A DNA stretch of 64,000 bases from contig CBDCZF010000030.1 of NCBI GenBank assembly GCA_965224225.1, positions 1 through 64,000 on the forward strand, given 5' to 3'. The stretch comes from CAJQQK01 sp965224225 (lineage in GTDB: Bacteria; Pseudomonadota; Alphaproteobacteria; Rhizobiales; Hyphomicrobiaceae). The position numbers and the translations under genes were made by a program. Below, piece after piece: positions 1 to 9,761 of this stretch. The notes under the pieces were generated by a model. That model saw only the letters and a list, made by a program, of their open reading frames with translations. It was not told the DNA's origin and made no database searches. How positions within the stretch are numbered: the first letter of the stretch is position 1; the number at the start of each line of letters is the position of its first letter.

Positions 1-190
1 CATGCGGGAAGTTGCGCACCAGCCCTCCAAGACCGCCGATGCACAGGCCGTCCTTGTAGTTGACCGTGGAATACTCGACGGCGACGGTGACATTACCGTC
101 GGCCGGTAGCTGTCCCTCCTCAAGATCCTTTACATTGGCCGCAACCTTGCCGTCGTCATCCTTTTCGACCAGCAGCGCTTTGAAGCTCAT
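1..190 (-). CDS. acuI: acrylyl-CoA reductase / zinc-free quinone oxidoreductase (AcuI/YhdH family), N-terminal part only
   Basis: Only the first 63 codons lie in the window; the gene runs off the left edge. The N-terminus begins MSFKALLVEKDDDG and contains VEYSTVNYKDGLCIGG, which matches the opening strands of the AcuI/YhdH branch of the medium-chain dehydrogenase/reductase superfamily. These enzymes reduce acryloyl-CoA with NADPH in the cytoplasm. The ATG is at 188-190 on the minus strand. The catalytic and NADPH-binding regions are outside the window, so the assignment rests on the N-terminal signature alone. Confidence 0.75.
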   Translation of the reverse strand, partial: MSFKALLVEKDDDGKVAANVKDLEEGQLPADGNVTVAVEYSTVNYKDGLCIGGLGGLVRNFPH

Positions 191-353
191 GGCTCAGTTT
201 CCGTTTCTGGGAGTTGCTTGGAATATTTCGCCGCCAACTTATTCAACATGGGGTTCGAGGGAAAGGCTCCGACCGGAGTGTTTTCGTCACAATCGCGGCC
301 ATATCGCCCGTCATGGCTGTCGGTCTCACAATCAAACCAAGGAAGTCGAGGCG

Positions 354-1106
354 GTGGTCTCAAGAGCACTACAGGGCATTTTTCGCTCAGTACGCATCTA
401 TCACGGAGATCGCGCGCAGCAGGCTGCTATGGACGCGCTCTACCGCCGCTTTGTTACGCCTGGCGACCTCGTGTTCGACATCGGCGCCCATGTCGGTGAC
501 CGCATTTCATCGTTCCGCCGGCTTGGCGCCCGGGTCGCGGCCCTCGAACCGCAGCCGCTCGCCTTTCGCGCCCTGCGCCTGATTCACGGGCGCGATCCGG
601 ACGTTACGCTCGTGCAGGCGGCCTGCGGTCGCGAGGCGGGACGCATCACCATGCACATCAATAGCGCCAACCCGACCGTTTCGACCGCATCCCACGAGTT
701 CACCACAGCCGCTGAAGGTGCAGCCGGCTGGCATGACCAGCAATGGGACCAGGAACTCCTCGTCGAGGTGACCACGCTCGATCAGTTGATCGCCCGCTTC
801 GGCAGACCGTGTTTCATCAAGATCGATGTCGAAGGCTTCGAGGCGGACGTGCTCGCCGGCTTGAGCATGCCCGTCGAAGCGCTGTCCTTCGAGTTCACCA
901 CCATCCAGCGCGATGTCGCTGCAACCTGTCTCGGGCAACTCTCGCGTCTCGGGTCCTATCGCTACAACGTAGCGCTGGGCGAAAGTCAGACGCTCGAATT
1001 CGTCGAACCCCAGAGCCTTGCAGCGGTCGAGCGCTACCTCGCCGATCTGCCTCATGAAGCCAATTCGGGCGACGTCTACGCCATCCTGACCGACCGGGCC
1101 GACTGA
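354..1106 (+). CDS. FkbM family SAM-dependent methyltransferase
   Basis: A 250-residue protein with a class I methyltransferase fold. Motif I is DLVFDIGAHVGDRISSFRRLGARV near residues 38-60, followed by an acidic strand-2 end (AALEPQP) and FIKIDVEGFEADVLAGL, the FkbM-family hallmark. FkbM proteins O-methylate sugars or secondary metabolites; the substrate here is unknown. The open frame extends upstream to position 60, but that part overlaps acuI antisense and is low-complexity. I chose GTG 354 because GGAAG lies about 8 nt upstream and the length then fits the family; ATG 429 is a later alternative. The sugar-nucleotide gene at 5.1 kb makes a glycan substrate possible, which is inference. 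Confidence 0.75.
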   Translation: MVSRALQGIFRSVRIYHGDRAQQAAMDALYRRFVTPGDLVFDIGAHVGDRISSFRRLGARVAALEPQPLAFRALRLIHGRDPDVTLVQAACGREAGRITMHINSANPTVSTASHEFTTAAEGAAGWHDQQWDQELLVEVTTLDQLIARFGRPCFIKIDVEGFEADVLAGLSMPVEALSFEFTTIQRDVAATCLGQLSRLGSYRYNVALGESQTLEFVEPQSLAAVERYLADLPHEANSGDVYAILTDRAD

Positions 1107-1194
1107 TCACGCCTGAAGTTGCAGAGCGCTATCATCCAAGTGCATTGTCCTTTGAAGTTCGCCCGAGTTGTTCGGGGCGGAGGGAAAGGGATCC

Positions 1195-2853
1195 ATGACG
1201 CAATCCGATCCGATTACGATCTCGGTAATCCAGCATCGCCTGACCGGCATCGTCGAGGAGATGGGCGAGGCGATGCTGCGCACCTCGTTCTCCCAGATCC
1301 TCAATTCGAGCCGCGATTTCTCGACCGCGATCTGCGGCGCTGGGTCCGAACTTGCGGCCCAGGCCGATCACATCCCCGTCCACGTCGGCGCCCTGCAGCC
1401 CGCGGCAAAGTCCATCATCGAGACATTCGGCGAGGATGTTTTCGAAGGCGACATCTTCCTGCTCAACGATCCCTATTTCGGCGGCAGCCACCTGCCCGAC
1501 GTCACGGTGTTCGCGCCCGTGTTCATCGACGGCGAACTGACCTTCTGGGCGATCAACCGGGCGCATCCACTCCGATATTGGCGGTGCCACTTACGGGGCC
1601 TACAACGCGGCTGCCCGTGAGATTTGGCAGGAGGGCCTGCGTCTGCCGCCGATCAGGCTTTATGACAAGGGCCGGATCCGCGACGACATCCTGCGCCTGC
1701 TCAAGACCAACGTGCGCCACTCACGCGACTTCGAAGGCGATCTGATGGCCCAGATCGGCTCTGTCTTGCTCGCCGAGCGCCGCCTGCAATGCGCTCGCCG
1801 CCGAGTTCAGCGGCCCGACAGTGGTCCAGTCGGTGACACGCATCCTCGACGCGACGGAAGCCCGGACCCGGGCGATTTTCGCCGAATGGCCGGACGGCAC
1901 GTATCACGGCGAAGCCTGGCTCGACGATGACGGCCGCGGCAACGATGACATCGCGATCCGCGCCACGGTTACGATTGCAGGTTCCGACCTGAAAGTCGAC
2001 CTGAGCGGATCGGATCCCGAAGTCGCGAGTTTCCTGAACTCAGCCGTTGCCAACACACGGTCCGCCGTGCTGGTCGCTCTTGCCGTGTTGCTCGACCCCC
2101 GACATCCCGAAGAACGAGGGCGTGGCGCGGCCGGTCGAGATCGTCACTAAGCCCGGTACGATCGTCCACCCCAATCCCGGCGCGCCGGTGACGATGTGCA
2201 CCTCGCACTGCGGTAACGAGATCATCGAAGCCGTTGTCACGGCCTTGTCCGGCGCCTGTCCCGAACGGGCGATGGGCGGTTGGGGCCGGCGCCTGCGCAT
2301 CGCACTTAAGGGCGTCGACCCGCGTAACGGCCGGCCGTTCATCTGGCACATGTTTCACGCGCGGCCTGGGGGCGGTGCTTCGTCTGGAGGTGACGGCTGG
2401 CACAACGCCGGCGAATGGCATTCGGCCGGTGGCTTGAAGTTCGGCTCCATCGAGGTCGCCGAGACGCGCTTTCCGCTGTTCTTCCCGCGCCACGAGTTCC
2501 GGCCGGACTCAGGCGGTGACGGCAAGTATGTCGGCGGCACCGGCGTCGATCTTGAAATGGTCGTCGAGACCGGGGAGCCGGTCGTTGCCAACGTTGCCGG
2601 CGACGGCCTGCGTCACGGCGCACGTGGCATGCTCGGCGGCAAGGACGGCGCGCCGCACCACTATCTGATGGAAGCACCGGGCTCCGAACCGGTCGAACTG
2701 GCGAGTAAGATCGAGGGCCATCCGGTTCCGGCCGGCTCTGTGTTTCATGTTCATTCGGGCGGCGGCGGCGGCTGGGGCGATCCGGCCGAACGTGCAAAGG
2801 AGGCACGCGCAAGAGATGTTGCCAACGGCTTTGTCAGTAGGACCGTTACATGA
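1195..2853 (+). pseudogene. hyuB: hydantoinase B / oxoprolinase family protein, broken by three +1 frameshifts
   Basis: Read across three frames this encodes about 551 residues of an N-methylhydantoinase B/HyuB-type subunit, which works with HyuA in ATP-dependent opening of hydantoin, 5-oxoproline or related rings. The N-terminal part has LNDPYFGGSHLPDV, the middle AHHSDIGGATYGAY, and the C-terminal part a glycine-rich HVHSGGGGGWGDP. Removing one base restores the frame each time: near 1567 (extra C after GCAT), near 1787 (extra C after CTG), and in the C5 run at 2095-2099. ATG 1195 is preceded by AGGGAAAGGG. The end overlaps hyuA by ATGA. No premature stop arises from substitution, so the damage is recent or a sequencing error. 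Confidence 0.8.
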
Positions 2854-4916
2854 GCTATCGCATTGCAGTCGACGTTGGCGGCACCTTCACCGATGTCGTG
2901 GCCGTCGATCCGGCGGGCCAGGTGACGTTCGCCAAAGCGCCGAGCACGCCTGAGAATCAGGCAATTGGCACGATGGACGGCATCGGCCGGTTGGCCCGGG
3001 TGCTCGGCACCGATGTTGAGGCGCTGCTGGGTCAGACCGAGCGGATCGTGCACGGCATGACGGTTGCGACCAACGCGCTTCTGGAACGCAAGGGCGCGCG
3101 TGTCGGTCTGCTGACGACGGCGGGCCATCGCGATGTCCTCGAAATGCGCGAGGGCCTGAAGCCTGAGCGCTACAACATGCGCCTTGCCCGCGTCGAGCCG
3201 CTCGTGCCGCGCAGCTTGCGCTTCGGCGTAACTGAACGCCTGCGCGCTGATGGCTCCGTCGAAATCCCGCTCGACCACCAGTCGCTGGATGCGGCAGTAG
3301 CGGCCCTAAAGGCTGCCGACGTGCAGTCCGTCGCGGTCTGCTACCTGCACGCCTACAAGGATGATGCTCACGAGCGGGCGACCCGCGAAGCGATCGAGCG
3401 GGCGATGCCGGGCGTCTATGTCTCGCTCTCGAGCGACGTGCTGCCGCAGATCAAGGAGTATGAGCGCGTTTCGACGACGGTCGTCAACGCCTATGTCGGG
3501 CCGCCGATCGCGCAGTATCTTGGCCGGCTCGAGGATGAACTGAAGCGCGCCGGCTTTGCAGGGCCGTTGCTCGTCATCCTGTCGCATGGCGGTGTCGCAC
3601 CGGTCGACGAAGCGGTGCGGGTCGCGGCTGCAACCGTGCTGTCGGGTCCTGCCGGCGGACTGGCCGGCGGCAGACGCGCGTCGGCCATGCTCGGTGCGCC
3701 GGATCTCATCACCTTCGATGTCGGCGGCACCTCGAGTGACATTTCGCTGATCACACATGGCGAAGCAACGCTGTCCAAGGATCGCGTCATGGCCGGCGAA
3801 CGCATCGCATTGCCGAGCCTCGACATCGTAACCCTCGGTGCCGGCGGCGGTTCGATCGCCCGGGTCGAGGACGGCGGCTTGTTGCGGGTCGGCCCCGAGA
3901 GCGCCGGCTCCGTGCCCGGACCGATTTGCTATGGACGTGGCGGCACGGAACCGACGGTGACGGATGCGAGCCTGGTGCTCGGCTATCTCGACGCAGAGGG
4001 CTTTGCCGGCGGCGAAACCGAGCTCGACCATGCGGCGGCCATGCGTGCCTTCGAAGCGCTGGGTACGGCGCTCGGCGTCGGCGCACTCGAGGCGGCAGCA
4101 GGTGTTCATCGGGTCGTCAACACCCAGCTGGCCGAGGGCATCCGGATCGCGACCGTGCGCCGGGGTGTCGATCCGAGACGCTTTGCGCTTCTCGGCTTCG
4201 GCGGTGCTGCCGGCATACATGTCGCCGAACTCGCCCGCATGCTCGGCATTTCCCGCGTCATCGTTCCGCGCATGGCCTCCGTTCTCTCGGCCTGGGGCAT
4301 GCTGGCCAGCGAACTGCGCTTCGAAGCCGTCAAAACCTCCGTCGGAGAGACGGACGCGCTCGACCCGGCAGCATTGCGCAAACTCTATGATGACATGGAG
4401 ACCGAGGGACGGCAGCGCGTGGCCTCCTGGTTCGATGGCGACATCGCGACACGGCGCACGGCGGAGATGCGCTACGGCGAACAGGTCTTCGAAATCGACG
4501 TTTCCCTTGATGGTATTGATCTTGGCTCAGTCGATGCCCTCGGCCGGATCAAGCAGGCTTTCGAGACGCGCCATCACGAACTTTATGCTTACGCCTTGCC
4601 CGGACAGGCCCCGGTTTTGATTAATGCGTGTGTGGCAACGGTTGGTCTCATGCCGGAACTTCCGCCCGAACAGAACGTCACCGGTCAGCCCGACACCGGC
4701 CCTGTTGGCGAGCGCCAGGTATTCCTCGGCGGCTGGCAGGCGATGCCGGTCTACCGCTTCGATGGCCTCGCAGCAGGCCAGCAAATCAGCGGCCCGGCGA
4801 TCATTGAAGCGGACACCACAACCGTTGTTCTCAATCTCGGTGACAGGCTCAAGTCGACCGCACAGCGCTGGCTCGACATCACCATTGGGACGCGCGATGA
4901 ACAGGTCACAAACTGA
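2850..4916 (+). CDS. hyuA: hydantoinase A / oxoprolinase family ATP-dependent subunit
   Basis: A 688-residue HyuA-type protein of the actin-like ATPase fold. The phosphate-binding motif DVGGTFTD is at residues 8-15 and the second one, FDVGGTSSD, near residue 290. The hydantoinase A N-terminal, central and C-terminal regions all appear present and full length. The enzyme uses ATP to activate a cyclic amide, with HyuB as partner. It starts in the ATGA overlap with hyuB, so the two are translationally coupled. Unlike hyuB, this frame is intact. The substrate (hydantoin, oxoproline or acetone-like ketone) cannot be read from the sequence. Confidence 0.9.
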   Translation: MSYRIAVDVGGTFTDVVAVDPAGQVTFAKAPSTPENQAIGTMDGIGRLARVLGTDVEALLGQTERIVHGMTVATNALLERKGARVGLLTTAGHRDVLEMREGLKPERYNMRLARVEPLVPRSLRFGVTERLRADGSVEIPLDHQSLDAAVAALKAADVQSVAVCYLHAYKDDAHERATREAIERAMPGVYVSLSSDVLPQIKEYERVSTTVVNAYVGPPIAQYLGRLEDELKRAGFAGPLLVILSHGGVAPVDEAVRVAAATVLSGPAGGLAGGRRASAMLGAPDLITFDVGGTSSDISLITHGEATLSKDRVMAGERIALPSLDIVTLGAGGGSIARVEDGGLLRVGPESAGSVPGPICYGRGGTEPTVTDASLVLGYLDAEGFAGGETELDHAAAMRAFEALGTALGVGALEAAAGVHRVVNTQLAEGIRIATVRRGVDPRRFALLGFGGAAGIHVAELARMLGISRVIVPRMASVLSAWGMLASELRFEAVKTSVGETDALDPAALRKLYDDMETEGRQRVASWFDGDIATRRTAEMRYGEQVFEIDVSLDGIDLGSVDALGRIKQAFETRHHELYAYALPGQAPVLINACVATVGLMPELPPEQNVTGQPDTGPVGERQVFLGGWQAMPVYRFDGLAAGQQISGPAIIEADTTTVVLNLGDRLKSTAQRWLDITIGTRDEQVTN

Positions 4917-4924
4917 GGAAATGA

Positions 4925-4956
4925 GCCAGCTTCCCGGCGGGGTTCGGAAAGCTGGC
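4925..4956 (+). terminator. hairpin after hyuA
   Basis: GCCAGCTT at 4925-4932 pairs with AAGCTGGC at 4949-4956, with a GC-rich loop, starting 9 nt after the hyuA stop. There is no clear T-run behind it, so it may be a processing or weak termination site. Confidence 0.45.
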
Positions 4957-5113
4957 CCGTTCGCCACATCCACGAATCGGGCACTTCCCCCCGGAATAGC
5001 CATTCGTCGATCGGCATTTGTGCGTCCCTAAGCACACTTATTAATAATACTAGCATTTCTAGATGCTCTTCATGCCATCGTAGTTGTTGGTTAACGGACA
5101 AGTTGGAGTGCTC

Positions 5114-6118
5114 ATGGCGGCAGGCGAACTTTCGGATCGTGGTGGGCAGGCCCGCTTCGAGTTGACAGGCAGCAAGGTCTGGGTCGCGGGGCATGCCGGC
5201 ATGGTTGGCGCAGCCCTGTTGCGGCGGCTCACGGAAGAACCGGTCAGCGTCATGACCGTCGAGCGTGCTGAACTCGACCTGCGCCGTCAGTCGGATGTCG
5301 AGAAATGGATGGCAGCGAACGGGCCGGAAGTCGTGATCATTGCAGCGGCACGGGTCGGCGGAATAGCCGCCAACGCTGCGAACCCCGCCGCCTTCCTCTA
5401 CGACAACCTGATGATCGAGGCGAACATCATCGAGGCAGCCAGACGCACTGGTGTCGCCAGGCTGATGCTGCTCGGATCGTCATGCATCTATCCCAGGCAC
5501 GCCCCGCAGCCGATCCCGGAAGATGCCCTTTTGACCGGCCCGCTCGAAGCAACCAACGAAGCCTATGCGATCGCCAAGATAGCCGGCCTCAAGTTATGTG
5601 AGACATATCGAGGGCAGCATGGCTGCAATTTCGTTTGCGCCATGCCGTGCAATCTCTACGGTCCGGGTGACAACTACAATCCGGCAACCGCGCATGTCAT
5701 CCCGGCACTGATGCAGCGAGCCCATACTGCCCGCATGACCGGGCAATCCGAACTGAAGGTCTGGGGTAGCGGTTCGCCAATGCGCGAATTTTTGCACGTC
5801 GATGACTGCGCCGACGCGCTCGTCTTTCTGCTCAATTCATATGACGGCGACGGTCCGATCAACGTCGGCTCCGGCAGCGAGATCTCGATTGGCGGTTTGG
5901 CTCGTGCAATCTGCGACGTCGTCGGTTTTCGCGGCACGCTTGCTTTCGACACATCGAAGCCTGACGGCACACCGCGCAAGCTGACAGACAGTTCGCGCCT
6001 ACGTGCGCTCGGCTGGCAGCCTGGGATTTCGCTGCGTGATGGATTGCGCGGTACTTACAAAGCATTCCTTGAGAGTGAGCGACAAGGAACGACGCGTCAC
6101 AGGTCCGACCAGGGCTGA
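5114..6118 (+). CDS. fcl: GDP-L-fucose synthase (NAD-dependent epimerase/dehydratase family)
   Basis: A 334-residue extended SDR enzyme. It has the NADP-binding AGHAGMVG at about residues 25-32, the catalytic-serine region LLGSSCIYP near 120, and the YxxxK pair (YAIAK) near 150-154. Together with EATNEAYAIAKIAG and the REFLHVDDCADA block these identify GDP-4-keto-6-deoxymannose 3,5-epimerase/4-reductase, which makes GDP-L-fucose for surface glycans. ATG 5114 has GGAG at 5105-5108; the longer frame from 5084 lacks a good site. No gmd gene is adjacent. The gene ends 8 nt from the convergent prpF-like gene. Confidence 0.9.
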   Translation: MAAGELSDRGGQARFELTGSKVWVAGHAGMVGAALLRRLTEEPVSVMTVERAELDLRRQSDVEKWMAANGPEVVIIAAARVGGIAANAANPAAFLYDNLMIEANIIEAARRTGVARLMLLGSSCIYPRHAPQPIPEDALLTGPLEATNEAYAIAKIAGLKLCETYRGQHGCNFVCAMPCNLYGPGDNYNPATAHVIPALMQRAHTARMTGQSELKVWGSGSPMREFLHVDDCADALVFLLNSYDGDGPINVGSGSEISIGGLARAICDVVGFRGTLAFDTSKPDGTPRKLTDSSRLRALGWQPGISLRDGLRGTYKAFLESERQGTTRHRSDQG

Positions 6119-6126
6119 AAAGTGGA

Positions 6127-7284
6127 TCAAACCACTATCATCCCCGTATCAGCCGGCACCAGCACCATGCCTTCCATCAACCGGCGCTGCGTGCGGATCA
6201 CTCGGCAGCGCTCGACGGCCCAGCCGTTGGTGTCCTGCCTGACGTCGGCGCCGGCAACGATGACGCCAGAGGGATTGCCCATGCGGACATCGCCCTTGGT
6301 CCGGTCGCCAGGCATCTGCCGGGCTGGAATCGTGCCCTCGATCCGGCAGGCGGTGGCGAGGCACATAGAGAGCGTCAGGGGCAGCGCACGGTGCACCCGG
6401 CCCATCGACAGAGCCCGCGCGCAGACATCGATGTCACCGGCCGCGACCGTCATGCCCTGGATGTCGTCGAACGTCTTTGGCGGCGACACGACAGCGATCT
6501 TCGGCACCGCCTGCGCCACCTCGCCGGTTGTGTTTGCGATGCCCATGGCAATACCAGCAGCCTGCCGGATCGCCTCCATGCGCCCGAGAAAGCCCGGCAC
6601 GGCCTCGAGCGCTTCCGGCTGCTCGGTCGCTTCGATGCCGACATCGGCAGCGGCGACGAAAACGATCGGATTTGTGGCATCGACCAGCGAGACTGCGAAG
6701 CGCTCGCCGGCAGCGGTTTCGATCTCGTCAACAGGGTTGCCGGTCGGCAGTACGCCTGCAGTCATCGAGCCGCCCGGCGAGAGGAATTCCAGGGCGACCC
6801 GGGCTCCGGCGCTTGCCACGCCCGGGATGCGCTGGCCACCGTCAACGGCCGCCTCACCGTCGGAGACATTGAAGCGGGCGTGAAAGACCTTCGAGGTATT
6901 GGTGTTGAACACCCGGACAACCGTTTCACCCTCGCCGGCCTCGACCAGGCCTTCATCGACCGCAAATGGGCCGACGGCAGACGAAAGGTTGCCGCAGGTG
7001 CCGGCATAATCGACGAACGGTTGATCGACGGCGATCTGGGCGAACGTGAAATCGACGTCCGCGTCGGTCCGGTCACTCCTGGCTACGATCACCGCTTTCG
7101 AAAGTGAGGAAAGGCCCCCGCCAAGACCATCCAGTTGGCGCTCGTAGGGATCAGGACTACCGAGTGCACGCAACAGGATGGCGTCGCGTTGCTGCGAATC
7201 ATCGGGCAACTCGCCGCCCTGAAAGAACACGCCCTTGCTCGTGCCGCCACGAATGAACGCTGCCCGAATGCGCCGCTGTTTCAT
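6127..7284 (-). CDS. PrpF/AcnD-accessory family isomerase (2-methylaconitate or 4-oxalomesaconate type)
   Basis: A 385-residue protein beginning MKQRRIRAAFIRGGTSKGVFF, the family signature, with YAGTCGNLSSAVGPFAV near residue 90 and the second-domain GNPSGVIVAG near residue 340. The cysteine in TCGN fits the diaminopimelate-epimerase-like fold, in which a proton is moved between two faces of the substrate. Family members include 2-methylaconitate cis-trans isomerase and 4-oxalomesaconate tautomerase. No methylcitrate or gallate genes are next to it, so the substrate is open. It is divergent from the peptide transporter operon. Confidence 0.8.
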   Translation of the reverse strand: MKQRRIRAAFIRGGTSKGVFFQGGELPDDSQQRDAILLRALGSPDPYERQLDGLGGGLSSLSKAVIVARSDRTDADVDFTFAQIAVDQPFVDYAGTCGNLSSAVGPFAVDEGLVEAGEGETVVRVFNTNTSKVFHARFNVSDGEAAVDGGQRIPGVASAGARVALEFLSPGGSMTAGVLPTGNPVDEIETAAGERFAVSLVDATNPIVFVAAADVGIEATEQPEALEAVPGFLGRMEAIRQAAGIAMGIANTTGEVAQAVPKIAVVSPPKTFDDIQGMTVAAGDIDVCARALSMGRVHRALPLTLSMCLATACRIEGTIPARQMPGDRTKGDVRMGNPSGVIVAGADVRQDTNGWAVERCRVIRTQRRLMEGMVLVPADTGMIVV

Positions 7285-7637
7285 GTGCCGTTCCTCATGG
7301 TTTTATCGGTCCGCGATAAACCCTGGATCGAATTTCATCACCTTGCCCCTGTCCACCAAGCCGCAAACCTTAGCGCATTGTAAGCGCGATGGAATCGTGG
7401 TTCACCAGAGTGCCCTTCAGAGAGCTGGCAAGTCGGGTCAAATATCATCGTCCATGCGATAGCATCTTCATCAATCGAGCATTTTGCCCCAATAACCACT
7501 TGCGCGGCAGCTGTCTTTCCAGCATTGTCCGCGCTCGGGCAACGGAGGCAATCTCGCGCAATTGAAAGACGTGGGCCGCCGTTGTTTTGGGAGGAACGAC
7601 AACGAGGTAGTGCGGGTAACCGTGCTAGTGCTGCTAG
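7285..7637. promoter_or_regulatory. intergenic region between divergent prpF-like gene and dpp operon
   Basis: This 353-base gap has no convincing coding frame. By position it must hold the promoters of both the leftward isomerase and the rightward peptide transporter operon. I could not recognise a specific operator or riboswitch. Confidence 0.4.
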
Positions 7638-8632
<995 letters not shown>

Positions 8633-8636
<4 letters not shown>

Positions 8637-9667
8637 GCATGGACGCAACAGTTGAAGCACGGACGGGCGTCGGGACCGGCAGTGCCAACAATGCCAAGAC
8701 TCTGGTTCAGGTCCGCGACCTGAAGATGCACTTTCCGGTTACGGAAGGCGCCATCATTCCCCGCGTCATTGCCCACGTTAAAGCGGTCAACGGCATCTCC
8801 TTCGACATCAAGAAGGGTGAAACGCTGGGTCTCGTCGGTGAATCGGGCTGCGGCAAGACGACGACGGGGCGCTGCATTCTCCAGCTTGAGAAAGCGACGT
8901 CCGGCGAAATCATTTACGACGGCAAGGATCTCACCAAGCTGGACAAGGAAGAGATGCGCCCTCTGCGCCAGCGCATCCAGGTAATCTTCCAGGACCCCTA
9001 TAGCTCGCTCAATCCGCGCATGAAGATCGGCGACATCATCGCCGAGCCGATGATGGTCCACAAGACCGAGCCGGACAGGGAAGCCCGCGATAAACGCGTT
9101 CGCGAACTCTTGAGTGTTTGCGGGCTCAACCCGAAATTCGCGGATCGCTATCCTCACGAGATGAGCGGCGGCCAGCGCCAGCGCGTCGGCATCGCTCGCG
9201 CCTTGGCGGTACGCCCAGAATTCATCATCTGTGACGAGGCGGTCTCAGCTCTCGACGTCTCGATCCAGGCCCAGGTCATCAACTTGCTCGAAGACCTGCG
9301 TGACGAATACGATCTCACCTATTTGTTCATCTCACACGACCTGAGTGTCGTCCGCCATCTCTGTCAGCGCGTTGCGGTCATGTATCTCGGCAATATGGTC
9401 GAGCTGGCAGCGACCGACGAACTGTTCGACAATCCGCTGCATCCCTATACGCAGGCGCTGCTAGAGGCGGTTCCGATTCCGGATCCGGTGATCGAGCAGG
9501 CGCGCGCCCATAAGGTCATTCAGGGTGAAATTCCAAGCCCGATCAACCCGCCGCCAGGCTGTGTGTTTCATCCGCGATGTGGCATTGCAGTAGACGAATG
9601 CAAGCGGCTCGTGCCAGAATTCAGGGAAGTCAAGCCAGGTCACTGGGTTGCCTGTAGCCAGGTCTGA
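8633..9667 (+). CDS. dppF: peptide ABC transporter ATP-binding protein (DppF/OppF type)
   Basis: A 344-residue partner ATPase with Walker A GESGCGKTT near residue 68, signature SGGQRQRVGIARAL near 178, Walker B region DEAVSALDVS near 202, and the C-terminal CVFHPRCGIAVDEC near 311 typical of DppF/OppF. It forms the heterodimeric motor with DppD on the cytoplasmic face. The start codon lies in the ATGA overlap with dppD, showing translational coupling. Confidence 0.9.
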
Positions 9668-9761
9668 TAACCTGTTTGGATCCCGGGAGAAACGGGGCCA
9701 GCGTCAAGGGAACACGCTCAACGTTCTCATCACCAACTGAGATCAATTTGGGAGGATCTTT

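Noticed and set aside
60..353. N-terminal extension of the FkbM reading frame
   Set aside because: It is antisense to the conserved start of acuI and has low-complexity composition; a GTG at 354 has a ribosome-binding site and gives the usual length.
1567..2099. Programmed frameshifting in hyuB
   Set aside because: Three separate +1 sites with no slippery sequence in common; insertions or errors are simpler.
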